Source: Robiginitalea biformata HTCC2501
Lineage (GTDB): Bacteria; Bacteroidota; Bacteroidia; Flavobacteriales; Flavobacteriaceae
Reading direction: 5' to 3'
Assembly: GCF_000024125.1 (NCBI RefSeq)
Contig: NC_013222.1
Coordinates: 62,001 to 126,000, forward strand
Length of the DNA: 64,000 nt
The first letter of the stretch is position 1. Each line of letters starts with the position of its first letter. A model generated the notes under the pieces. The model was not told the origin of the DNA and searched no databases. It was given only the letters and a program-made list of their open reading frames with translations. The position numbers were made by a program, and so were the translations under genes. This document shows, piece after piece, positions 42,678-53,200 of the stretch.

Positions 42678-45314
42678 CTACAGCGTCTTCTTCACCGCCA
42701 CCTCCTGGAAGGCCTCCACAACGTCTCCTTCCTTGATGTCGTTGTAGTTCTTGATCTGCAGGCCGCAATCGTATCCTTTGGAGACTTCCTTCACGTCGTC
42801 TTTAAACCGCTTCAGGGAAGCGAGCTCCCCGGTGAAGATCACCACGCCGTCGCGAATCAGGCGGATATTGGAATTGCGGAACACCTTGCCGCTGGTAACC
42901 ATACACCCGGCGATCGTACCGATTTTGGAGATCTTGAAGGTCTCGCGGATTTCGGCGGTACCGGTAACTTCCTCCTTGATCTCGGGGGAGAGCATCCCCT
43001 CCATGGCATCCTTGACGTCGTTGATGGCGTCGTAGATGATGGAATACATCCGGATGTCGATTTCCTCCTTGTCGGCAACCTCCCGCGCATTCCCCATGGG
43101 CCGTACGTTGAAGCCGATGATGATGGCGTCGGAAGCCGAGGCGAGCAGCACGTCCGATTCGGTAATCGCGCCCACGCCCTTGTGGATGATATTCACCTGG
43201 ATCTCGTCGGTGGACAACTTCTGGAAGGAATCCGACAGGGCTTCCACCGAACCGTCCACATCCCCCTTGAGGATGATGTTGAGCTCCTGGAAATCTCCAA
43301 GTGCAATCCGCCTTCCGATCTCGTCCAGGGTGATGTGCCGCTGGGTGCGTACGTTCTGCTCGCGCAGGAGCTGGGAACGCTTGGAAGCAATCTGCTTGGC
43401 CTCGCGCTCGTCTTCCAGGACGTTGAATTTATCCCCGGCTTGGGGGGCGCCGTCCAGACCCAGGATGGATATGGGTGTTGATGGGCCTGCGGATTTTACG
43501 TTCTTGCCGCGTTCGTCCTGCATGGCCTTGACCTTCCCGCTGCAGGTCCCCGCCAGGACATAGTCCCCGATGTGCAGGGTCCCGGCAGTTACCAAAACGG
43601 TGGATACGTAGCCGCGTCCCTTGTCCAGGAAGGCTTCCACCACGGTTCCCGAAGCGAGTTTGTCCGGGTTGGCTTTGAGTTCGAGGAGTTCCGCCTCGAG
43701 CAATACTTTTTCAAGGAGTTCCTTAACCCCCTGCCCGGTTTTGGCCGAGATGTCGTGCGACTGGATCTTACCGCCCCAGTCCTCCACGAGCAGGTTCATG
43801 TTGGCCAGGCCTTCCTTGATCTTGTCCGGGTTGGCCGTGGGCTTGTCCACCTTGTTGATGGCAAAGACGATGGGCACCCCGGCCGCCTGGGCGTGGCTTA
43901 TGGCTTCCTTGGTTTGCGGCATGATGTCGTCATCCGCCGCGATTACGATAATCGCGATATCCGTTACCTGGGCCCCCCGGGCCCGCATGGCTGTAAAGGC
44001 CTCGTGACCCGGCGTATCCAGGAAGGCAATTTTCTGCCCGTTCTCCAGGCTCACGCCGTAAGCCCCGATGTGTTGGGTAATCCCCCCGCTCTCGCCGGCA
44101 ATTACATTCTCCTCCCGGATATAGTCCAGCAGGGACGTTTTTCCGTGGTCCACGTGCCCCATCACCGTGACGATGGGCGCCCGGGGCTGCAGGTCTTCCG
44201 GTGCATCCTCTTCTTCCTCGATCGATTCCTCGATCTCGGCGGTTACGAATTCCACTTCATAGCCGAATTCCTCGGCTACGATGGTGAGGGTTTCCGCGTC
44301 GAGACGCTGGTTCATGGTTACCATGATGCCCAGGGACATACAGGCGGAAATAATATCGGTGGTGGAGACGTCCATCATGGTGGCCACTTCGCCAACGGTG
44401 ACGAATTCGGTTACCTTGAGGGTTTTGCTTTCCAGTTCCTGGGCCTCCAGGTCCTTTTCGGTCTGCTGTCGGTGCTGGTCCCGCTTGTCGCGGCGGTACT
44501 TCGCGCCCTTTCCTTTTTTGGATTTCCCCTGCAGTTTCTCCAGGGTTTCCCGAACCTGCTTTTGCACTTCCTCCTCGGTAGGCTCTACCTTGTTGGCTGC
44601 AAAGCGCTGCTTCCGGCCCCCGGCTTTCCCGCGGCCCCCGGAATCCGTTTTGCTGGTGATCCTCCGGCGGCGGCGTTTGCGGTCGCCGTCGTCCTTCTTC
44701 TCTTTCTTTTTCTTCTCGAACTGCGTCAGGTCGATCTTGTCCTTGATCTTGGGGCCGGAGAGTTTCTTGTATTCGGTCTCCATCACCTCGGGCTTTTCGG
44801 CAGCGGGCTTTTCCGCCTCCGGCTTTTCGTCGGCCTGGGTTTTAGCCGCCGGCGCCTCTGCGGGCTTTTCTGCCTCCCCGGGCGTCTCCGCAGCCGGCTT
44901 TTCAACAGCAGGCTCCTCTTTCTTGGTGGGCGCCCCCTGTTTTTTGGTCTCCTCCAGGTCAATCTTACCTACCTGGGTCGGGCCCGCCAGGTCGGCCTTG
45001 GCCTTGACGACTTCAGAACGCGATTGGCGCCTTTCCCGCGCCAGCCGCTTCTCTTCCTGTTCCTGTTCCAGTTGTTGACGAAGCGCTTCCTTCTCCTTCC
45101 GCTTCTCCTCCCCTACTTCCTTGGAGGCAACCTTTTTGCTCTTGTCCGAGCGGAACTCATCCAGCAAAACCTGGTATACCTCGCCGGAAATTTTGGTCGT
45201 AGGCCGGGCCTCTACCTCATGCCCCTGAGAGGTCAGGTAGTCTACCGCCCTGTCCAGCGAAATATTGAGTTCTCTAAGGACTTTGTTAAGCCTTATGGTT
45301 GCGTTTTCTGCCAT
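42678..45314 (-). CDS. infB: Translation initiation factor IF-2
   Basis: IF-2 brings initiator tRNA to the ribosome. The 878 residues consist of an N-terminal IF2N helix domain (about 1-55), a long charged Lys/Glu/Ala linker (about 60-330, with repeated EKPA-type segments), a G domain starting near residue 385 with [23 protein letters not shown] and INKVDKP motifs, then the beta-barrel and C-terminal tRNA-binding domains. Length and order are normal for Bacteroidota. It is the last gene of the rimP-nusA-infB operon, 41 bases after nusA. Confidence 0.98.
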   Translation of the reverse strand: MAENATIRLNKVLRELNISLDRAVDYLTSQGHEVEARPTTKISGEVYQVLLDEFRSDKSKKVASKEVGEEKRKEKEALRQQLEQEQEEKRLARERRQSRSEVVKAKADLAGPTQVGKIDLEETKKQGAPTKKEEPAVEKPAAETPGEAEKPAEAPAAKTQADEKPEAEKPAAEKPEVMETEYKKLSGPKIKDKIDLTQFEKKKKEKKDDGDRKRRRRRITSKTDSGGRGKAGGRKQRFAANKVEPTEEEVQKQVRETLEKLQGKSKKGKGAKYRRDKRDQHRQQTEKDLEAQELESKTLKVTEFVTVGEVATMMDVSTTDIISACMSLGIMVTMNQRLDAETLTIVAEEFGYEVEFVTAEIEESIEEEEDAPEDLQPRAPIVTVMGHVDHGKTSLLDYIREENVIAGESGGITQHIGAYGVSLENGQKIAFLDTPGHEAFTAMRARGAQVTDIAIIVIAADDDIMPQTKEAISHAQAAGVPIVFAINKVDKPTANPDKIKEGLANMNLLVEDWGGKIQSHDISAKTGQGVKELLEKVLLEAELLELKANPDKLASGTVVEAFLDKGRGYVSTVLVTAGTLHIGDYVLAGTCSGKVKAMQDERGKNVKSAGPSTPISILGLDGAPQAGDKFNVLEDEREAKQIASKRSQLLREQNVRTQRHITLDEIGRRIALGDFQELNIILKGDVDGSVEALSDSFQKLSTDEIQVNIIHKGVGAITESDVLLASASDAIIIGFNVRPMGNAREVADKEEIDIRMYSIIYDAINDVKDAMEGMLSPEIKEEVTGTAEIRETFKISKIGTIAGCMVTSGKVFRNSNIRLIRDGVVIFTGELASLKRFKDDVKEVSKGYDCGLQIKNYNDIKEGDVVEAFQEVAVKKTL

Positions 45315-45355
45315 AGAAATCCTTCGTTCTTACAATAAAAGTGCTAATATATAGC

Positions 45356-46588
45356 TTAATCTTCAAATTCTTCTTTGAGGATCCGGATCACATCCAAAAT
45401 GGTTTCCTCCTCCAAATCGGTGCGTTTCACCAGGTCTTCCACGTCCTGTTCGAGCACGGCGCGGGCCGTGTCCAGGCCAATTTTCCGGAGCTCCATAATA
45501 ATCCACTCCTCGATCTCGTCCCGGAACTCGGTGAGCTCCACATCCTCCTCCACGCCCTCGCGGTACACGTCGATCTCGTAACCGGTCAGCTGGCCGGCCA
45601 GGCGGATGTTGTGGCCCCCGCGGCCGATGGCCTTGGAAACCTCCTCCGGCTTCAGGTACACCTGGGCCGTCATGTTCTCATCGTTCAGCTTTACCTGGGT
45701 AACGCGGGCCGGGCTCAGGGACCGGGTGACCATGAGCTGGGGGTTGTTCGTCCAGTTGATCACGTCGATGTTCTCGTTGCCCAGCTCGCGGACAATCCCG
45801 TGGATGCGGGAACCCTTCATCCCCACGCAGGCACCCACCGGGTCGATCCGGTCGTCGTAGGAATCCACTGCCACCTTGGCCTTCTCGCCCGGTATCCGGA
45901 CCGCCTTCTTGATGGTGATGAGCCCGTCGAATACCTCGGGGATCTCCTGGTGGAAGAGCTGCTCGAGGAACTTGGGCGAGGTGCGCGACATGATGATCAG
46001 CGGCTTGTTGCCCTTGAGCTCCACGCTCTCGATGATCCCGCGGACATTGTCCCCCTTGCGGAAAAAGTCGGAAGGGATCTGTTTCTCCTTGGGCATAATC
46101 AGTTCGTTCCCCTCATCGTCCAGCAGGATAATCGCCTTGTGGCGGATGTGGTGAACCTCGGCGGTGTAAATTTCGCCTTCCAGGTCCTTGAACTGCTTGT
46201 AGATGGTCGTATTGTCGTGCTCGTGGATCTTGGCGATCAGGTTCTGGCGGAGGGCCAGGATGGAGCGCCGCCCCAGGTCGATGAGCTTCACTTCTTCCGA
46301 AACGTCTTCCCCCACCTCAAAATCGGGCTCGATCTTGCGGGCTTCGGAAAGGGAGATCTCCTCGTTGGGCTCTTCTACTTCCCCATCCGGTACCACCACG
46401 CGGTTCCGCCAGATTTCGAGGTCCCCCTTGTCGGGGTTAATGATGATGTCAAAATTGTCATCGGAGCCAAACTTGCGCTTCAGAGCCGCCCGGAATACCT
46501 CCTCCAGGATGGCCATTAGCGTTACCCGGTCAATGAACTTGTCGTCCTTGAACTCGGAGAATGATTCGATCAATGCGAGATTTTCCAT
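45356..46588 (-). CDS. nusA: Transcription termination/antitermination factor NusA
   Basis: The 410-residue protein has the N-terminal RNA polymerase-binding domain (about 1-130), an S1 domain (about 135-205), and two KH domains (about 215-345). It lacks the C-terminal acidic repeats found in the 495-residue E. coli NusA, which is usual outside Proteobacteria. It lies 15 bases after rimP and precedes infB. Confidence 0.97.
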   Translation of the reverse strand: MENLALIESFSEFKDDKFIDRVTLMAILEEVFRAALKRKFGSDDNFDIIINPDKGDLEIWRNRVVVPDGEVEEPNEEISLSEARKIEPDFEVGEDVSEEVKLIDLGRRSILALRQNLIAKIHEHDNTTIYKQFKDLEGEIYTAEVHHIRHKAIILLDDEGNELIMPKEKQIPSDFFRKGDNVRGIIESVELKGNKPLIIMSRTSPKFLEQLFHQEIPEVFDGLITIKKAVRIPGEKAKVAVDSYDDRIDPVGACVGMKGSRIHGIVRELGNENIDVINWTNNPQLMVTRSLSPARVTQVKLNDENMTAQVYLKPEEVSKAIGRGGHNIRLAGQLTGYEIDVYREGVEEDVELTEFRDEIEEWIIMELRKIGLDTARAVLEQDVEDLVKRTDLEEETILDVIRILKEEFED

Positions 46589-46603
46589 TTTTTCAATCTG
46601 CCG

Positions 46604-47077
46604 TTAAAATTTTAAAACAACTTTTGCCTGTTCGATTTCGGAATGCGGAATGGTTTCCTCCTTCCGAACGGTATGTTTCCCCTTGCCAACCGGCTTGGGT
46701 TCCCGCGCTTTCCAGCTCAGGGTAATGTCCTTGTCATCCGCGGCCGTCAGGGTGCCCTGCACCTCCTTCCCGGCCCGGCGTACAGCCAGCTTGCGGCCGA
46801 TGTGCTTCCGGTACTGCCGGGGCATCAGCAAGGGAGCCGTAGCCCCCGCAGATCCGACTTCCAGCGAAAAATTGAATTCGTCCCTGTCCAGGGAGTGTTC
46901 CACGGCCCGGCTGATATCCATGCAGTCCTGGAGGCTGATGCCTTCATCCCCGTCGAGGGTTACCTGTATAGACTGGTCCGGGTTGACTTTCAGGTCGATC
47001 AAAAACAATTCCGGCCGGCCCGCGAGGGCCTCGTCGAGCAGTTCGCTCACCCGTTTTTCCAATCGATTGCTATCCAT
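46604..47077 (-). CDS. rimP: Ribosome maturation factor RimP
   Basis: RimP assists maturation of the 30S subunit. The 157-residue product shows the two-domain RimP layout, with the QVTLDGDEGISLQDCMDISR segment and the later VGSAGATAPLLMPRQYRKHIGR segment (usually S(S/P)G..RPL). It heads the rimP-nusA-infB operon, an order conserved across many bacteria. Confidence 0.95.
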   Translation of the reverse strand: MDSNRLEKRVSELLDEALAGRPELFLIDLKVNPDQSIQVTLDGDEGISLQDCMDISRAVEHSLDRDEFNFSLEVGSAGATAPLLMPRQYRKHIGRKLAVRRAGKEVQGTLTAADDKDITLSWKAREPKPVGKGKHTVRKEETIPHSEIEQAKVVLKF

Positions 47078-47110
47078 GGTGCCGTCCTAATTTACTTACT
47101 GGCAACAAAA

Positions 47111-47131
47111 GAGGGGACTTTTCGTCCCCTC
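47111..47131 (-). other. Hairpin in the rimP-nusA-infB leader
   Basis: A perfect 8-bp stem (GAGGGGAC/GTCCCCTC) with a 5-base loop, followed on the minus strand by TTTTG, lies between the predicted start site and the rimP ATG. It could be a weak attenuator; four Ts are too few for a strong terminator. Confidence 0.55.
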
Positions 47132-47161
47132 ATTGAATAACCATTTATTCCATAAGTGCTG

Positions 47162-47193
47162 CAAATATACGACTTTTTCTCTGATATACTAAA
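47162..47193 (-). promoter_or_regulatory. Promoter of rimP-nusA-infB
   Basis: Minus strand: perfect -7 box TATATTTG with TTT at -33 after 21 bases, giving a leader of about 80 bases that contains the hairpin at 47111-47131. Confidence 0.55.
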
Positions 47194-47269
47194 ATGTTCC
47201 CACCTAAGTTTTAAGTATATAGGGCCGCCGAAATCCGGTATCTTTACCCTGCCAACCCAACCGAACTCC

Positions 47270-48652
47270 ATGGAAATTTTCACCTCCTACAACCTGATCA
47301 TCGCCGCATCGGTGGTCCTGATCCTCTCCTTCTGGTTCAATGGCCTCGCAAAGCGTACGAGCATCCCCTCCGTTTTGATGCTCATCGTCCTCGGGGTGGT
47401 CATCCAGTACGGGCTCAAGCTATTCGGCGCCTCTCTGCCGGACCTCTTCGGGGCCCTGGAAGTGCTCGGCATCATCGGCCTGATCATGATCGTTCTGGAA
47501 GCCGCCCTGGAACTCGAACTCCGGCGGGATAAGGTTTGGCCCATCCTCAAGGCGCTGTTTATCGCCCTGGCCGGGCTGCTGGCATCCACCTGGGTGGCCG
47601 CCCTGATCCTCGAAGCCCTGGTACCCGGCATGGATACCGCTTCGGCCTGGTTGTACGCCACCCCCCTGTCCATCCTCTCGAGTGCCATTATCATCCCGAG
47701 CGTCGGGGGCCTTTCGCCGGACAAAAAGGAATTCCATATTTACGAAAGCACGTTTTCGGATATCGCGGGGATCATCCTTTTCTATTTCCTGGCCGGGCAG
47801 CTGAACCCGGCAGAGGCGGTGGGCCCGGCGGGCTTTGCGGGCACCATCCTGCTCACCGTGGTGATTGCCCTGGCGGCCAGTTACGGCATCATCCTGATCT
47901 TCCAGGGCATCAAGAGCCAGGCCAAGCAATTCCTGCTTATCGCCGTGTTATTGTTGCTCTACGCCATCGGGAAGAAACTCCACCTGAGTTCCCTGATCAT
48001 CATCCTGGTTTTTGGCCTGGTCATCGCCAATATGAAGTTGTTCTTTGCGGGCCCCTTGCGGAAACACCTCAACGAGGAGCGCGCCCGGCAGATTTACCAC
48101 GAACTCCATATCATCACCCTGGAAACCGCTTTTGTGGTGCGGACTTTCTTTTTTGTGGTCTTTGGCCTCACCATCGTTTTGTCGTCCCTGCTCAGCATCC
48201 GCGTTTTGCTCATCAGCCTCCTGGTCCTGGCGTCCATCTACGCCATCCGCTTTATACTGCTCCGGCCCATTTTCGGCAGGGACTACACCCCCCAGTTGTT
48301 CATTGCGCCCCGCGGCCTGATTACCGTCCTGCTCTTTTATGCCATCCCCCCCGAGGCGCAGGTGGCCGGCTTTGACCCGGGCATCCTGCTGTTCATCATC
48401 ATCGGCACCAGCCTGGTAATGACCTGGGCGATGATCCGGGACAAGCAAAAGCCCGCCACGCTCCTGGATGAAATCGACGAGGAATACGACCTGCTGGACG
48501 AGGCATATGATTCAGAGGATGCACTTGAATCCGACCCGTCTTCCGATTCGGCCAGGGAGGACGATGCAGCCAGGGGGGATCATCCGGCAGGCAGCAGGCC
48601 GGCGGATGGCAACGGGGGCACCGGACCAAAAAATCCTCCGCCAAACCATTGA
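47270..48652 (+). CDS. Cation/proton antiporter, CPA1/NhaP2-like
   Basis: The 460-residue protein has about 12 membrane helices and resembles CPA1-type Na+(K+)/H+ exchangers, with the STFSDIAGIILF segment carrying the conserved acidic residue in the middle helix and FIAPRGLITVLLF near residue 350. After the last helix (about 395) is a hydrophilic acidic tail of about 60 residues with no recognisable domain. I start at the ATG at 47270; a longer frame upstream lacks hydrophobic or conserved character and contains a -7-like TATCTTTA at 47239-47246. Ion specificity cannot be read from the sequence. Confidence 0.85.
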   Translation: MEIFTSYNLIIAASVVLILSFWFNGLAKRTSIPSVLMLIVLGVVIQYGLKLFGASLPDLFGALEVLGIIGLIMIVLEAALELELRRDKVWPILKALFIALAGLLASTWVAALILEALVPGMDTASAWLYATPLSILSSAIIIPSVGGLSPDKKEFHIYESTFSDIAGIILFYFLAGQLNPAEAVGPAGFAGTILLTVVIALAASYGIILIFQGIKSQAKQFLLIAVLLLLYAIGKKLHLSSLIIILVFGLVIANMKLFFAGPLRKHLNEERARQIYHELHIITLETAFVVRTFFFVVFGLTIVLSSLLSIRVLLISLLVLASIYAIRFILLRPIFGRDYTPQLFIAPRGLITVLLFYAIPPEAQVAGFDPGILLFIIIGTSLVMTWAMIRDKQKPATLLDEIDEEYDLLDEAYDSEDALESDPSSDSAREDDAARGDHPAGSRPADGNGGTGPKNPPPNH

Positions 48653-48696
48653 GGATCCGCAACGCACCTTGCGCCATCTATTTTTATTGCTGCGAC

Positions 48697-48728
48697 TTGG
48701 CCGGATACCCTGCTTGTGTGTACATTTG
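48697..48728 (+). promoter_or_regulatory. Promoter of the small secreted protein gene
   Basis: TTG, 21 bases, then a perfect TACATTTG. It ends 9 bases before the ATG at 48738, so the leader would be only a few bases long. It supports that start over earlier in-frame ATGs that overlap the antiporter gene. Confidence 0.7.
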
Positions 48729-48737
48729 CAGCAACTT

Positions 48738-49316
48738 ATGACGCCAACCCGACTTTGTTTTGCCCTGTTGCTGCTTTTATTCCTGCCCCTGCCTGGTCTG
48801 GCGCAGCCGTCTGTACCTGCGGGCGGAATCCCACACGCGGGCGCAACCACGGGCGAAGATGCTGCTGTTGCGGAATCGGTTGCTGTCACAGCGGTGGAGA
48901 TCCCCGAACACATCGGGGCCATCGTCGATTCCCTGGCACTTGTCAATGAAATTCACGGAAGCTATGTGGGCTTCTCCGGGGCAACCACCCGGCAATACGA
49001 GCATTTTATCCAGCTCTCCCAGCTTGCCTGCCCGGAGGAACTGCTGTTGTTCACCTCCCACGAGAACGCCGTGGTCCGGGCGTACGCCTTCTGGGCCCTG
49101 GCCCGCCAACAGTACGAAGGGCTTGAAAAAGTCCTGCTGGAGCACGCGCGGGACGAGGCGCTGGTCCGCGAAGTACAGGGCGGCATGGTTACCACGGTAC
49201 CCCTCATCGACTTCATGCAATGGGTTGTAGACCCGGACCTGCTGGACACGGAGTCTAAAAAACTGGATACGGATGTATTCCGGCAAATCAGTGAAATCCG
49301 GTTTTCGGACCGATGA
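48738..49316 (+). CDS. Secreted protein with a HEAT-like helical region, function unknown
   Basis: The 192-residue protein has a signal peptide (MTPTRLCFALLLLLF ending near GLAQ), a low-complexity Ala/Gly segment, and a helical domain from about residue 60. The domain contains ENAVVRAYAFWALARQQYEGL, which looks like one HEAT repeat. I do not recognise a family with a known role. It has its own promoter and is followed after 18 bases by the VIT-family gene, so the two may be co-expressed. Confidence 0.7.
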   Translation: MTPTRLCFALLLLLFLPLPGLAQPSVPAGGIPHAGATTGEDAAVAESVAVTAVEIPEHIGAIVDSLALVNEIHGSYVGFSGATTRQYEHFIQLSQLACPEELLLFTSHENAVVRAYAFWALARQQYEGLEKVLLEHARDEALVREVQGGMVTTVPLIDFMQWVVDPDLLDTESKKLDTDVFRQISEIRFSDR

Positions 49317-49334
49317 CCCCGAAAGGCCGGCCGC

Positions 49335-49916
49335 ATGAAATCTTCCTTCCTCAAAAAACACGAAGCCTACCTGAGTGAATTTGTCTATGGCGGCATGGAC
49401 GGGTGCGTGACCACCTTTGCCGTGGTCGCCGGCTCGGTGGGGGCCAGCCTGGACAGCGCCGTGATCATCATCCTGGGCTTTGCCAACCTGATCGCCGACG
49501 GCTTTGCCATGTCGGTGGGCGCCTACCTCTCGCACAATACGGCACGGGACAACCGGCTGAAACTCCAGGCTACGGAAAACCCCGCAGCCGGGCAAACCCC
49601 GGCAGGTGTGCCGGACCCCGAGCCCGGGAAATCCGCCCTCCGTATCGGGGGGGTGACGTTTGCCTCCTTCCTCGCCATCGGCCTGGTGCCCCTGCTGGTC
49701 TATGTGGTGGACTATTTGTACCCCCTGGACGTAAACCACTTCCTGGTGGCCTGCATCCTCACGGGGATCGGTTTCCTCTTTATCGGCCTGCTCAAGGCCT
49801 ATGTAAACCGCACCCGCATGCTCCGCGCCGTTGTAGAAGTCCTGGCCCTCGGCGCCGCGGCCGCGATTGTCGCCTACTACGTGGGGGATTTGCTGGAGCG
49901 GCTGATATCTGGGTGA
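49335..49916 (+). CDS. VIT1/CCC1 family iron/manganese transporter
   Basis: The 193-residue membrane protein has five helices and the family motif [19 protein letters not shown] near the N-terminus, followed by [17 protein letters not shown]. Members move Fe2+ or Mn2+ out of the cytoplasm. The loop with cytoplasmic metal-binding glutamates found in plant VIT1 is reduced here to a short Pro/Gly-rich segment (about 75-100), so metal gating would differ. It ends just before a bidirectional terminator. Confidence 0.9.
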   Translation: MKSSFLKKHEAYLSEFVYGGMDGCVTTFAVVAGSVGASLDSAVIIILGFANLIADGFAMSVGAYLSHNTARDNRLKLQATENPAAGQTPAGVPDPEPGKSALRIGGVTFASFLAIGLVPLLVYVVDYLYPLDVNHFLVACILTGIGFLFIGLLKAYVNRTRMLRAVVEVLALGAAAAIVAYYVGDLLERLISG

Positions 49917-49920
49917 GAAT

Positions 49921-49946
49921 AAAAAACCCCGGGAGGAAACCCGGGG
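49921..49946. terminator. Bidirectional terminator between the VIT gene and tRNA-Gln
   Basis: Perfect 7-bp stem CCCCGGG/CCCGGGG with a 6-base loop. The minus-strand side continues into TTTTTTATT, making it a strong terminator for the tRNA; the plus-strand side has only CTTTC. Confidence 0.85.
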
Positions 49947-49955
49947 CTTTCAGCG

Positions 49956-50027
49956 TTGGCCTACTAGGACTCGAACCTAGAATGACTGAACCAAAATCAG
50001 TAGTGTTGCCAATTACACCATAGGCCA
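49956..50027 (-). tRNA. tRNA-Gln (anticodon UUG)
   Basis: The minus strand folds into a full cloverleaf. The 7-bp acceptor stem is TGGCCTA/TAGGCCA. The anticodon stem is ACTGA/TCAGT with loop TTTTGGT, giving anticodon TTG, which reads CAA and CAG. The T arm CTAGG-TTCGAGT-CCTAG is perfect. The length is 72 bases including the discriminator A. The CCA end is not encoded and must be added after transcription. Confidence 0.97.
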
Positions 50028-50043
50028 GTGCCATAAGAGGCTG

Positions 50044-50073
50044 CAAATTTAAAACAAACTTTCATTTCGACAA
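50044..50073 (-). promoter_or_regulatory. Promoter of tRNA-Gln
   Basis: Minus strand: TTG (within GTTTG), 19 bases, then TAAATTTG. This is the closest match to the Bacteroidota consensus in the window, at the right distance for a tRNA. Confidence 0.85.
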
Positions 50074-50201
50074 ACAAAATTCGCCACATTGTGCGATTGC
50101 TGGCAGGCCCTGTGGCAATTGCAATCACGCCTCCGCCCCCTGTTAAACCTTTGCGAAAAAGTCCGGCCCAAGTGGGGGTTATTTACTAAATTCGCCCCAA
50201 C

Positions 50202-50213
50202 CCTTTTAAAAGG
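50202..50213 (+). promoter_or_regulatory. Palindrome and ribosome-binding site ahead of the DUF2723 gene
   Basis: CCTTTTAAAAGG is a perfect 12-base palindrome ending 8 bases before the ATG. Its right half with the following GA gives AAAAGGA, a Shine-Dalgarno-like site that is unusual in this window. Base-pairing within the palindrome could hide it. Confidence 0.4.
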
Positions 50214-50221
50214 AACGCTTC

Positions 50222-53200
50222 ATGTTTGCCAAAAACTTCGATAAGTGGGACACCCTCCTCGGGTGGTTTGTTTTTTTAGTAGCTCTTGTAATCTACGGAA
50301 TTACCACAGAACCAACAGGGAGCTTCTGGGATGCAGGGGAGTATATTTCCACCTCGGCAAAACTGCAGGTGGCCCACCCGCCGGGGGCCCCATTTATGCA
50401 GATGATGGGGGCGTTTTTTGCCATGTTCGCCCCGGGGCCCGAAAACGTGGCATTTCTGGTAAACATGATGTCCGGGGTTTCCTCCGCATTTGCCCTGCTG
50501 TTTATGTTCTGGACCATCACGAACCTGGGGCGCAAACTCACAGGTTGGAACCAATCGGCTACGGATGCGAAAGGGATGGCCATTCTCGGGGCCGCCCTGG
50601 TGGGCTGCCTGTCGCTGGCCTTTTCGGATAGTTTCTGGTTCAATGCGGTGGAAACCGAGGTATACGCCATGGCGAGCCTGGTCATGTCCCTGCTGTTCTG
50701 GTTGGGCCTGAAGTGGACGGACAATATGGACAACCCGAGGGGCAACCGCTACCTGGTACTGATCGCCTTTGTAACGGGGCTTACTTTCGGGATACAGTTT
50801 ATGGGGTTTCTGGCCATCCCATCCATCGGCCTGCTCTATTTCTTCAAACGCTTTGGCGATGCCATCACCCCCTGGAAGTTTATCCTGGCCAACGTGGCCG
50901 TGGTAGCCGTGCTGATGCTCGTCTACAAATTCTCGCTCACCTACGTTTTGGTGCTCTTTGGATGGAGCGAGGTGTTCTTTATCAACGAGGTGGGCCTGCC
51001 CTTTAACTCGGGGACGATCATCATGGGGCTGCTTTTTGCAGGCGCCTTTTACTACGGGCTGCGCTACACGCGGAAAAACAATTATATCAAGGCGAATACG
51101 GTGGTGCTCTGCGGCCTGTTTATGTTTATCGGCTTTTCCTCCTGGCTCATGCTGCCCATCCGCGCCAATGCCAACGTGGTGATCAACGAGAACAACCCGG
51201 CAGACGCCCGGGCGCTGCTGGCCTATTACAACCGGGAACAATACCCGGGGGTGGACAGCCCCATCTACGGCACCTATTATTCGGACCGCTTTGCCCCGGC
51301 CGGGGAAAACCGGGATGACGAACCCAAATACGAACAGAACCACGAACTCGGCAAGTACGAGATCGTCAACTATTACAAGGAAGCCCTGCCCGGGCCAAAC
51401 CCGGAACACGTGGGCCTGCTCCCCCGGATGTGGAGCGACCAGCACGCGGAGAACTACATGCGGTACTTCGGCCCCCTGGAGTTCAGCCTTACCGAAAACA
51501 ACGCCGAATTGCGGCAGGCGGCCAACCAGCTCCGACAGGGCCTGGCCTCCGGAGAAATCGACGAAGGGCAGTACATCGGGTTCCTCAGCAGGTTCGGGGA
51601 CTACCTCAAGGTGCATCCGCCCAGTTTCGGCCAGAACCTGGACTATATGGTGCGCTTCCAGTTCGGCTATATGTACTGGCGCTATTTCATGTGGAATTTT
51701 GTCGGGAAACAGGACGACAAGCAGGGCCGCTACAATGGCAATGGCGAATGGCTGAGCGGGATCGGGTTTATCGACGCGCTCCGGCTGGGCAGCCAGGAGA
51801 ACCTGCCACAGGACAAACTGGACAACAAGGGTCGGAATACCTACTACTTCCTCCCGCTGCTGCTCGGGATCATCGGCCTGGTATTCCAGCTTTCGCGCAA
51901 TCCGAGGCAATTCTGGGTACTCCTGGTCTTCTTCCTTTTTACCGGCATCGCGATACAGTTCTATACGAACCCCTACATTTTCCAACCCCGGGAGCGGGAT
52001 TATTCGCTGGTGGGGTCGTTTTACGTTTTTGCCATCTGGATCGGGCTGGGCGTACTGGCCCTGTTTGAAGAATTCAAGCGCTGGGTGAAACCGAAAATCT
52101 GGGCGCCGGCCGTTACCGCCATCTGCCTGCTGGCCGTACCGCTGTTGATGGCGGCCCAAAACTGGGACGACCACGACCGCTCCGGCCGCTACACCGCCAA
52201 ATCCACGGCCATGGCCTACCTGGACAGTTGCCAGGAAGATGCGGGGGCCATGCTCTTCACCATCGGGGACAACGATACCTTCCCGCTGTGGTATGTGCAG
52301 GAAATCGAAAAGTACCGCACGGACGTCCGCATTATTTGTACAAGCCTGTTTGCCACGGACTGGTACGTGGACCAGATGAAGCGAAAGGCCTACGAAAGCG
52401 ACCCGATCCCCTCCCAGCTCACGCACAACCTCTACCGCTACGGGAACCGGGATGTGATCTACCACCAGCAGCTTACGGAAAACCGGTGGGACATTAAGGA
52501 TTTCATGAACTGGATTGCCAGCGACCGGCCGGAAACCAAACTGCGCTCCTACCTGCAGCGCATCGGAGCGGATACTTCGGAATACCCCGAAAGCACCCTG
52601 GAAACCGTCTTCTACCCCACCAATAAAATCCGGGTGCCCGTAAACAAGGAAAACGTCCTGGCTTCGGGCCTGGTCAAGGAAAAGGACTCCGCGCTGATCG
52701 TGGACTACATCGACATCGACCTGCCGGGAGTACTGCCCAAAAACCGGATATTGATGCTCGACCTCCTCGCCAACAACGATTGGAAACGGCCGATTTATTT
52801 CTCTGGCGGCAGCTTTGACCAGGCGGAATACCTGTGGATGAAGGAATACCTGCAACTCGACGGGCTCGCCTATAAACTGGTGCCGATCCGGACCGGGAAC
52901 CGCAACAGTTTTGAGCTGGGGCGCATCGATACGGACCTGATGTACGACGTGGCCATGAACTGGTACTGGGGGAATTCCGGCAGCGATGACATCTATCACG
53001 ATGTACAGACGCGTTCCCAGGGGCTCTCTTTCCGGTCCAACCTGGCCCGGCTTATGGAGGAGCTGATCGCAGAGAACAAGATTGACAAAGCCCGCGACAT
53101 CATCGACCTGGCCATGACCCACCTGCCGGTGGAACACTTTGAATTCTACACCTTTGTGGAGCCCTTCGTGGACGGGTATTACAAGGTGGGAGATACCGAG

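Noticed and set aside
43572..45338. A 588-codon open frame antisense to infB
   Set aside because: The Leu/Phe/Gly-rich product is the complement of the Lys/Glu-rich IF-2 linker and the G domain; infB is certain.
50276..53137. A 953-codon open frame antisense to the DUF2723 gene
   Set aside because: The plus-strand gene encodes a recognisable membrane protein with family motifs. The antisense frame is His/Gln/Pro-rich with no domains, as expected for a shadow of a GC-rich gene.
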